Shown one piece after another: positions 49,336 to 56,649 of a stretch of 64,000 nt of DNA. Each line of letters starts with the position of its first letter. Position 1 is the first letter of the stretch. The position numbers were made by a program, and so were the translations under genes. The notes below the pieces were generated by a model. That model ran no database searches. It had not been told where the DNA came from and saw only the letters and a list, made by a program, of their open reading frames with translations. The stretch lies in NCBI GenBank assembly GCA_934526015.1, contig CAKSZY010000012.1, positions 1 through 64,000 of the forward strand, in the 5' to 3' direction. This DNA is from an uncultured Dokdonella sp. (lineage in GTDB: Bacteria > Pseudomonadota > Gammaproteobacteria > Xanthomonadales > Rhodanobacteraceae).

Positions 49336-52300
49336 ATGTCGAAACCCGCTGCCGCCCGCCCCCGTTCCCTGCTCGTCGCACTGGCACGCTTCCTCCCGGC
49401 CCTGGGCGTGTTCGCCCTTGCCTTGCCGTTCGCCCATCCGCTGATCCTCGTCGCCCTGCTGGCCGGCAACGCGCTGATGCTGACCGCGATCTGCGCCGGC
49501 ATCGGCTTCGACATGGACGCGCGCTTCGCCCGCAGCGTCGCCCGGCGCGGCCTCGCCGGACTGGTCCTGCTGACCCTCTACACCCTGTTCGTCGCCGCCC
49601 TGCTCGCGGCGCCGGCCTGGTGGCTCCTGCACGAGCCCTCGCTGACCGCCGCTCTCGTGCTGTCGGCGGCCGGACTGCTGGCCGTGCTCGCGCTGTGGCG
49701 GCTGTGGCCGGCGTTCGCGCTGCCGTTCGTCTGGGACGACGCTTATCCGGAGGATGCCGGCGGTTCCTGGCTGCTGGCCGCGCTGCGCCGCTCGCTGGCC
49801 TTCGCCCGCCACCTGACCGGCGAACACGAACTGTTCTTTTCGCATGGCCTGCCGGCCGCACTGGCGGCGTTCGCCGCCTGCGCCGGTGCGCTGGCCCTGG
49901 CCGCGCTCGCGCCGACCCTGGCCGAGGAAACGCGCGTGGCCCTGCTTGCCGGCTATGCGCTGACCGTGGTGCCGCTGGCCCAGCTGGTGATCGCCACGCG
50001 CTGCTCGCATGCGCTGCTCGCCGACGCCCGCCGGCATCGCGTGCGCGCGCGCCGCGAGGGCGCCGCCGCCGAAGCCGCCGCCGACGGCCCTCCGGCGTCG
50101 CTGCCGGCCGGCATCGGTCCGCTCGAGCTCGGCGCCACCCTGCTCGCCGCCGCGCGTTCGGGCCAGGTCGAACTGGCGCTGGCCGCCCTGCATCGCGGCG
50201 CCGATCCCGGCACCCTGCCGCTGGCCGGCGAACGCGACCAGCGCAGCGTGCTGATCCACGCGGTGCTGTTGCCGGACCTGCGCCTGCTGCGCGGCCTCAT
50301 CGCCAAGGGCGTCGACGTCAACCGCGTGCATGGCGGCATGTCGGCGCTGGTCGCGGCCACGCGCGGCAGCTACCAGGGCCGGCCCGATGCGGTCATGACC
50401 CTGCTCGCCAACGGCGCCGATGCGCGCGTCGCCGATGCCGAAGGCAACACCGCCCTGCATCACGCCGCGCTGTGTGCCGATCCGGTCGTCGCCGCCCTCC
50501 TGCTCGACGCCGGCGCCCTCGTCGATGCGGTCAACCGCGAAGGCCAGACCCCGCTCGGCGTCGCCTGCGCGAACGCCAACTGGGTGCTGGCCGAGTTCCT
50601 CCTCGATCGCGGCGCACGCAGCGAGGTCGAACATGCGCAACCGGCCTTGTTGCTGGCCGCGGCGGCCAGCGACGACGACGACCGCGGCGTGCGCCTGCTG
50701 CTCAAGCGCAAGGCGCGGCCCGACACGCGCGGCCCGCTCGACCGCACCGCGCTGATGGCGGCCGCGCTGGCCGGCCACGTGCACGTCGCCGAAGCCCTGC
50801 TCGCCGGCGGTGCCGGGGTCGATCTCGCCGACCGCCACGGCACCACCGCCTTGATGGAAGCGGCGCGCGCCGGCGCGATGCCGGTGGTCAATGCACTGGC
50901 CAAGCGCAAGGCCGATCCGGATCGCGTCGACGTCACCGGCCGCAGCGCGCTGATCATCGCCTGCACCTCGCGCCTGGCCAGCGAGGACACCGTGCGCGCC
51001 CTGCTCGCGCTCGGCGCCGACCGCGGCATCGTCGGCGGCGACGGCAAGCGCGCGCTCGACCATGCGGTGGCGAGCGGGCGCTGGCACATCGTCGCCCTGC
51101 TTGATCCGGCCTATCCGCTGCCGAGCAGCCTCGATGCGGCGGCGCCGGTCGAAGCGGCCAACGCCGCGCACCTGGTCGATGCCCTGCGTTTCGGCCACTG
51201 GAACATCGCCGAGACCTTCCGCAGCGGCATCGTCCACTGGCCGCCGACCGAACTCGCCGGCATCCATCTCGCCCTTGCCGAGGAAGGCCTGCAGCCGGCC
51301 CGCGACTGGCTCTGCAACGCCGGCCTGGCGCTCGATGCGCAACTGGCCGATGGCCGCAGCCTGTTCGAGGCCCTGCTCGGCCTGCTGCCGTCGAGCGCGC
51401 AGGCGCTGGCCGGGCTGGTCGCCCGTGGCACCCCGGTCGGCGGCGTCGCCGTGGTCGCCCGCGTGCTGGCGGCGGTGCCGGCGAACGGCGGTGACGAACT
51501 GCGCCGGCTTGCCGCCGATCTGGTCGAACGCGGCGCCGACGTCGGCGGACGCATGGCCGGCGATACCCACGCGATCCATCTCGCCGCCGCGCTCGGCGAA
51601 ACCGGCCTCGTCGCCACCCTGCTTGCGCGCGGCACCGACGCCAACCTGCGTGACGCGCGCGGTCGCATGCCGCTGCATTTCGCCATGAAGGCGCGCGGCA
51701 TGGCGGCGGTCGATGTCACCCGCGCGCTGATCCGTCACGGCGCCGATCCCGATCGCGCCGCCGCCAACGGCGAGACCCCGCTCGGCCTCGCCCTTGCCCG
51801 CGGTGAGCGCGAACTGGTCAACTGGCTCGACTGGCCGCGCTGGCGCCTGCCGCAGCGCGCCCTGCTCGGCGCCGACCTGCCAGCGGCGGCGGCCAGCGGT
51901 GATGTCGAGGCGGTCGACAAGCTGCTGGCGCTCGGCCTGCACGTCGATGCGGTCGACGCGCAGGGGGCAACCGCCCTGATCCGTGCCGCCGGTTCCGGCT
52001 ATGCCGCGCTGGTCGCGCGCCTGCTCGATGCCGGTGCCGATCCGGCCCTTGCCGCCCATTCCGGTGCGACCTGCCTGTCGGCGGCGATCGCCGCGCGCCG
52101 CGAGGCGGTCGTGCGCACCCTGCTCGAACGCGGGGTGGCACCCGACCAGCGCCTGCCGGGTGGCGGCACCGCCCTGATGATGGCCGCCGCGTTCGGCCTG
52201 CCGCACGTCATCGAGGCCCTGCTGGCCCACGGCGCCGACGTCAATGCGCACGATGAACGCGGCAACACGCCGCTGCTGGCGGCCGCGCAGGCCGCCTTCG

Positions 52301-52737
52301 ACAGCCGCGACAGCAACACCTGGATGCGCGTGTTCGATGTCCTGCTGCGCGCCGGCGCCGACCACGCCCGCGCCAATCCGGCCGGGCAGACCGCCGTGCT
52401 GCTGCTGCTCGGCGCGCGCGCCGAGCCGGGTGCGCCGTGCGATGCCCAGCACCTCGGCCAGCTCGTCCGCGTGCTGATTGCCGCCGGTGCCGGCCTCGGG
52501 GTCAGCGACCAGCGCGGTGTCAGCGCCCTGCACGCCTGCGCGATGCACGGCCTGCTCGGCGTCGCCCGCCTGCTGAAGGCGCACGCCGCCCCGCTCGACC
52601 TCGTCGACGGCTTCGGTCGCAGCCCCGGCGAAGTCGCCGCCCTGCTCGGCTACGTCGACGTCGCCGCCGAACTCGGCGTGGTCCGCCAACCGGTGCCGAG
52701 TGCACGCCAGACTTTGCGCAGGCGGGTTACGGATTAG
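49336..52737 (+). CDS. Large membrane-anchored ankyrin-repeat protein
   Basis: A 1133-aa protein. The first ~230 residues hold about five or six membrane helices, for example SLLVALARFLPALGVFALALPFAHPLILVALL split over two helices. The remaining ~850 residues are about 20 ankyrin repeats with motifs such as GNTALHHAALCADPVVAALLLDAGA, DRTALMAAALAGHVHVAEALLAGGA and GNTPLLAAAQAAF. The repeats probably face the cytosol and bind protein partners. The ATG at 49336 gives MSKPAAARP; the upstream frame overlaps YcgL. The gene converges on the polysaccharide operon. Confidence 0.9.
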   Translation: MSKPAAARPRSLLVALARFLPALGVFALALPFAHPLILVALLAGNALMLTAICAGIGFDMDARFARSVARRGLAGLVLLTLYTLFVAALLAAPAWWLLHEPSLTAALVLSAAGLLAVLALWRLWPAFALPFVWDDAYPEDAGGSWLLAALRRSLAFARHLTGEHELFFSHGLPAALAAFAACAGALALAALAPTLAEETRVALLAGYALTVVPLAQLVIATRCSHALLADARRHRVRARREGAAAEAAADGPPASLPAGIGPLELGATLLAAARSGQVELALAALHRGADPGTLPLAGERDQRSVLIHAVLLPDLRLLRGLIAKGVDVNRVHGGMSALVAATRGSYQGRPDAVMTLLANGADARVADAEGNTALHHAALCADPVVAALLLDAGALVDAVNREGQTPLGVACANANWVLAEFLLDRGARSEVEHAQPALLLAAAASDDDDRGVRLLLKRKARPDTRGPLDRTALMAAALAGHVHVAEALLAGGAGVDLADRHGTTALMEAARAGAMPVVNALAKRKADPDRVDVTGRSALIIACTSRLASEDTVRALLALGADRGIVGGDGKRALDHAVASGRWHIVALLDPAYPLPSSLDAAAPVEAANAAHLVDALRFGHWNIAETFRSGIVHWPPTELAGIHLALAEEGLQPARDWLCNAGLALDAQLADGRSLFEALLGLLPSSAQALAGLVARGTPVGGVAVVARVLAAVPANGGDELRRLAADLVERGADVGGRMAGDTHAIHLAAALGETGLVATLLARGTDANLRDARGRMPLHFAMKARGMAAVDVTRALIRHGADPDRAAANGETPLGLALARGERELVNWLDWPRWRLPQRALLGADLPAAAASGDVEAVDKLLALGLHVDAVDAQGATALIRAAGSGYAALVARLLDAGADPALAAHSGATCLSAAIAARREAVVRTLLERGVAPDQRLPGGGTALMMAAAFGLPHVIEALLAHGADVNAHDERGNTPLLAAAQAAFDSRDSNTWMRVFDVLLRAGADHARANPAGQTAVLLLLGARAEPGAPCDAQHLGQLVRVLIAAGAGLGVSDQRGVSALHACAMHGLLGVARLLKAHAAPLDLVDGFGRSPGEVAALLGYVDVAAELGVVRQPVPSARQTLRRRVTD

Positions 52738-52990
52738 GGGCTGGGGACCAGGGGCTAGGGGCTAGGGACTAGGGACTAGGGACTAGGGACTAGGGGCTAG
52801 GGACTAGGGGCTAGAGGCTAGAGGCTAGAGGCTAGCGGCTGGGGGCTGGGGGCTGGGGGCTGGGGGCTAGAGGCTAGGGGCTGGGGGCTGGGGGCCAGGG
52901 GCTGGCTCACACGTTTGCGGCTCGTTCTTTGCTTGTCCCTAGTCCCTAGTCCCTAGTCCCTAGCCCCTAGCCCCTAGCCCCTAGCCCCTG
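52734..52990. repeat. Inverted arrays of CTAG-containing heptamers between convergent genes
   Basis: The left arm (about 52734-52907) is built of 7-bp units GGGACTA, GGGGCTA, GAGGCTA and GGGGCTG. The right arm (about 52936-52990) holds the same units on the other strand (TCCCTAG, CCCCTAG). The arms can fold into a hairpin of about 50 bp. The G-rich strand has many closely spaced GGG runs and could form G-quadruplexes. The ankyrin gene's stop codon and the last few codons of the glycosyltransferase lie inside the arrays. Placement suits a bidirectional terminator, though this is inference. Confidence 0.9.
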
Positions 52991-54122
52991 CTACCGAGCG
53001 ATACACCGCCACCGTCTCGTCGACGCAGCGTGACCACGGGAACTGTTGCGCGTGGACGGGGCCGCGGGTGCGGGCGTCGTTGCGCCAGGCGTCGTCGTCG
53101 AGGATGCGTTCGAGGCCGGCGCGCAGGGCGTCCTCGTCGAACGGGTCGACGCCGAGGGCGATGTCGGCGCCGACTTCCGGCAGCGAGGAGACGTTCGAGG
53201 TCAGCGCCGGCACGCCGCTGGCCATCGCCTCGAGCACCGGCAGGCCGAACCCTTCGTAGAGCGAAGGAAAGGCGAACGCGCGTGCGCCGGCATAGATCAA
53301 CGGCAGGGTGTCCTCGTCGATGTAGCCGAGGCGGCGCGCCGAGCCGCTCGCTTCGAGCGGGCCGAGGGCGCGCTCGAGTTCGCGGTTGAGCCAGCCGCGT
53401 GCGCCGACGATGACCAGGGGCGTGCGCGCGCGCAGGTCGCTGCGCAACGCGGCGTAGGCACGCGCCAGGCGCACGAGGTTCTTGCGCGGCTCCTGGGTCG
53501 CGACCACCAGCAGGTAGGCGCCGGCTTCGAGGCCGTGGGCGGCGAGCGGCGCGGCCAGTTCGGCAGGCGTGCGCGGCCGGTAGGCCGGGTCGACGCCGAG
53601 CGCGATCGTGTGCAGCCGGGCCCGTGGCACGCCGAGGCGCTGGTGGATCTCGTCGGCGACGAACACCGAGTCGGTCAGCACGGCGTCGGCGCGTTCGAGC
53701 GTGCGCGGCAGGTGGCGGTCGAGGAAGCGCACGCGCTCGACCGGATGCGTTTCCGGATGGTTGAACGCGGACAGGTCGTGCACGGTGGTCACCGCCGGAC
53801 CGTCGAACGGCATCAGCACGTAGTTCGGCGTGTGCAGCAGGTACCCGCGCAGGCGGCGCGTGTGGGCGCGGAACAGCGCCGAGCGCAGTTGCGTGTAGAG
53901 CTCCAGCGCCTGGGTCTTGAACGGGATGCTGCGGCGAAGCTGCGCGATCGTGCGGTTGGCGGCGAGTGCGTGGGCGGGATCGTCGACCCAGCGGAACGCG
54001 GAGTAGAGACGCAGTTCCTCCACGGCTGCATGGCGGGCGAGGCCGAGGGCGAGTTCCAGCGCATAGCGGCCGATGCCGGTCAGCGGTGCGGTGATCGCAT
54101 CGACGTTGAGGATGACCCGCAC
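52974..54122 (-). CDS. Family 4 (GT-B) glycosyltransferase
   Basis: A 382-aa glycosyltransferase of the GT1/GT4-like RfaG type. It has an N-terminal domain with ILNVDAITAPLTGIGRYALEL, a mid-domain HTVVHDL-like TVHDLSAF, and the C-terminal donor-binding region YLLVVATQEPRKNLVRLARAY with FPSLYEGFGLPVLEAMASGVPALTS (EX7E motif). It starts with GTG at 54122, overlapping the gmd stop by one base (TAGTG). The last four residues (GARG) are encoded by the heptamer array. It likely transfers a sugar, perhaps mannose or rhamnose, to the surface polysaccharide. Confidence 0.92.
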   Translation of the reverse strand: MRVILNVDAITAPLTGIGRYALELALGLARHAAVEELRLYSAFRWVDDPAHALAANRTIAQLRRSIPFKTQALELYTQLRSALFRAHTRRLRGYLLHTPNYVLMPFDGPAVTTVHDLSAFNHPETHPVERVRFLDRHLPRTLERADAVLTDSVFVADEIHQRLGVPRARLHTIALGVDPAYRPRTPAELAAPLAAHGLEAGAYLLVVATQEPRKNLVRLARAYAALRSDLRARTPLVIVGARGWLNRELERALGPLEASGSARRLGYIDEDTLPLIYAGARAFAFPSLYEGFGLPVLEAMASGVPALTSNVSSLPEVGADIALGVDPFDEDALRAGLERILDDDAWRNDARTRGPVHAQQFPWSRCVDETVAVYRSVAGARG

Positions 54123-55156
54123 TAGCCGGCGGTCCCGCGGCGTTCGCGCGCGAGGTCGGCCTCGACCATGCGCCGGGTCAGCGCGGCGAGCCCGGTGCGC
54201 GGGGCGAAGCCGAGCTCGCTGCGCGCCTTGGCGGCATTGCCGACCAGCAGCGGCGCATCGACCGGGCGCATCAGCAGCGGATCGACGCGCACGCGCGCGG
54301 TGCCGTCGCGACGGTCGCGGCCGACCTCATCGACGCCCTGGCCCGACCAGTCGAGCTCGATGCCGGCGGCGGCGAACGCGGCGGTGGCGAAATCGCGCAC
54401 GCTGGCGGCTTCGCCGGTGGCCAGCACGAAGTCGTCGCCTTGCGCGCGCGCGGCCATCACGGCAAGGGCGACCATGTAGTCGGGCGCGTAACCGAAGTCG
54501 CGGCGCGCGTCGAGGTTGCCGAGCGCGACCTCGCGCTCGCGGCCGAGCGCGATGCGCGCCGCGGCGCGGGTGATCTTGCGGGTGACGAAGGCCTCGTCGC
54601 GCAGCTCCGACTCGTGGTTGAACAGGATCGCGCTGCTGGCGGCGAGGCCGAAGCTGGCCCGCCATGCACCGATCGCGGCGTGGGCGACGAGCTTGGACAG
54701 GCCGTACGGCGAGGCCGGCCGGGTCGGGGTCGATTCGTCCTGCGGTGCCTGCTGCGGCGTGCCGAAGATCTCCGCGCTGGCGGCCAGCACGAAGTGTGCG
54801 TCGGGCGCGTGCCGGCGCATCGCTTCGAGCAGGTTCAGCGCGCCGAGGCCGTTGGCGGCCACGCTGCCGAGCGGGTCGCGGAACGAGTCGGCCACGCGCG
54901 ACTGGCCGGCCAGGTGGAAGATGCGCGCGGGCGCGACCTCGGCGACCAGGCTGCGGCAGGCCGCGGCATCGGTGGCATCGAGCGCGCGCAGGCGCAAGCG
55001 CGGATGCGCTTGGATGCCGAGTTCCTCCAGACGCCAGTTGCCGGCGGTGCTGGCCGGTCGGTGCGTGCCGACCACCTCGAAGCCCTCGCCGAGCAGGTGC
55101 GCGGCGAGCCAGGCACCGTCCTGTCCGCCGATGCCGGTGACGAGCGCGAGGGTCAT
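54122..55156 (-). CDS. gmd: GDP-mannose 4,6-dehydratase family SDR
   Basis: A 344-aa extended SDR. The N-terminal VTGIGGQDGAWLAAHLL binds [20 protein letters not shown], the catalytic SAEIFG segment, YGLSK (Tyr/Lys pair) and LFNHESELRDEAFVTRKITRA follow the Gmd family closely. The expected product is GDP-4-keto-6-deoxymannose, the precursor of GDP-fucose or GDP-rhamnose, but no second enzyme (Rmd or Fcl) is in the window. Its ATG (55156) overlaps the stop of the GT2 gene as ATGA. Confidence 0.87.
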   Translation of the reverse strand: MTLALVTGIGGQDGAWLAAHLLGEGFEVVGTHRPASTAGNWRLEELGIQAHPRLRLRALDATDAAACRSLVAEVAPARIFHLAGQSRVADSFRDPLGSVAANGLGALNLLEAMRRHAPDAHFVLAASAEIFGTPQQAPQDESTPTRPASPYGLSKLVAHAAIGAWRASFGLAASSAILFNHESELRDEAFVTRKITRAAARIALGREREVALGNLDARRDFGYAPDYMVALAVMAARAQGDDFVLATGEAASVRDFATAAFAAAGIELDWSGQGVDEVGRDRRDGTARVRVDPLLMRPVDAPLLVGNAAKARSELGFAPRTGLAALTRRMVEADLARERRGTAG

Positions 55157-56649
55157 GCGATGGCGTCCCTGAAGCTGCGCGATGCGCAAAGGGCGACGGT
55201 GTAGCCGGAGTCGCCGGTCGACGCAAGCGCATCGTCATCGACCACGGCAATGCCGAGGCGCCCGGCCTGCACGCGCAGCTGCGCCGCGGCCGGGCCGTGG
55301 TCGCTGCCGAGGTCGATCAGCTCGATCGCCGCCTGCTCGAGCCAGTCGGCGAGGCCGGCGGCATCCGCCGGCACGGGTTCCTCGAAGCGGCCGTCGGCAT
55401 GCGTGCGTTCGATCACCAGCCGGTCCCCGCGTTCGCTTGCCGGCCACGCCTCGAACGCCGCCGGCAGCGCTCGCGCCGGTGCCAGTGCGAGCAGGCGCGG
55501 GCGTGGCCGCCAGCCGCGCGCCGCCAGCGCGTGGCAGCGCCGCACGCGCCAGTCGAGCACGCGCCGGGCGTACGAGAACAGGGTGGCGCCGACGTCGCGT
55601 TCGTAGTCCGGCCAGCGTGCGCGCAGCACCGCCATGCCGGCGCGGCCGAGCGCCTCGCGACGGGCGTCGCCGAAACTCTGGCTGCGCGCGTGATGGACGA
55701 AGACGTTGCCGGCGATGACATGGCGCCAGCCGCGCGCGCTGGCGCGCTGGCAGAAATCGTTCTCCTCGCCGTAGCCCTGCGGGAAGGCCTCGGCGTCGAG
55801 GACGCCGACCGCGTCGATCACCGCGCGGCGGATGTACAGGCAGAAGCCGTTGCCGGTCGGCAGTTCCGGATAGGCCTGGCCGGCCTGCTGCCAGAGCGCG
55901 CGCGCGGTGTCCTCGACCGACCAGTCTGCGGGCGGCGGATTGGCCTGCTCGAGCTCGGGCACCGAGAACGCGCCGGCATTGTCGGAAACCGCAGTCGCAG
56001 TGGCGATGTCGGCGGCGCAATGCACGGCCCGGCGCAGGCCGGTCAGCCAGTTCGGGCCGACCACGGTGTCGGCATTCAGCAGCACCACGTCGGCGTCGGC
56101 GGCCTCGGCGATGCCGCGGTTGGCGGTCGCGGTGAAGCCGAGGTTGCGCGGGTTGGTCAGCACGCGGATGCCGGCGCGGCCTTCGAGGCGGGCCAGCAGC
56201 GGGGCGATCGCCGGGTCGGTGCTGGCGTCGTCGATGACGAGCAGGCGCGTGCGCCCGGTGGTGTGGGCGAGCACGCTGTCGAGACAGGCGCGCACGGCCG
56301 CGGCAGCATTGAATACCGGGATGACGACGACGACCTCGGCCTGCATCGGTTCGGCCTCGGCGAGGACGGTGCGGGCGGGGAATCCCGTGCCGGCGAACCG
56401 CCACTCCGCGGCCTGCCCGGGCGCCGGCCACAGCACCTCGCCGTCGCGCATCGCGCGGATGCACGGCGACACCACCCGGCAGCCGCTCGGCGTGAACGGC
56501 AGTTCGAGGCGCAGGCGGCCGTCGCCGTCGGCTTGGATGTCGCAGAACCAGTGGCCGTCGAGGTCGAGGGCGACACGCGGGCCCCAGTCGCGCGGCAACT
56601 CGAGCCAGCGGCCGTCCCAGTGCGGCGCAGCCGACGGCTCAGGCGTCAT
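55153..56649 (-). CDS. Family 2 glycosyltransferase
   Basis: A 498-aa protein. About 120 N-terminal residues with no clear family come first (HWDGRWLELPRDWGPRVALD). A GT2 domain (about 120-370) follows, with VVVVIPVFNAAAAVRACLDSVL, LLVIDDASTDP, the metal-binding DVVLLNADTVVG and the acceptor-site GYGEENDFCQRA. The C-terminal ~120 residues are a variable domain. The ATG at 56649 overlaps the upstream fusion gene by 11 bp. It likely adds one sugar of the repeat unit. Confidence 0.9.
   Translation of the reverse strand: MTPEPSAAPHWDGRWLELPRDWGPRVALDLDGHWFCDIQADGDGRLRLELPFTPSGCRVVSPCIRAMRDGEVLWPAPGQAAEWRFAGTGFPARTVLAEAEPMQAEVVVVIPVFNAAAAVRACLDSVLAHTTGRTRLLVIDDASTDPAIAPLLARLEGRAGIRVLTNPRNLGFTATANRGIAEAADADVVLLNADTVVGPNWLTGLRRAVHCAADIATATAVSDNAGAFSVPELEQANPPPADWSVEDTARALWQQAGQAYPELPTGNGFCLYIRRAVIDAVGVLDAEAFPQGYGEENDFCQRASARGWRHVIAGNVFVHHARSQSFGDARREALGRAGMAVLRARWPDYERDVGATLFSYARRVLDWRVRRCHALAARGWRPRPRLLALAPARALPAAFEAWPASERGDRLVIERTHADGRFEEPVPADAAGLADWLEQAAIELIDLGSDHGPAAAQLRVQAGRLGIAVVDDDALASTGDSGYTVALCASRSFRDAIA

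Noticed and set aside
49324..52689. Minus-strand 1121-aa open frame opposite the ankyrin gene
   Set aside because: Antisense of the periodic ankyrin repeats; its apparent periodicity is inherited.
52734..52990. CRISPR or transposon end
   Set aside because: Seven-base units are too short for CRISPR, and there is no transposase or target-site duplication at the edges.
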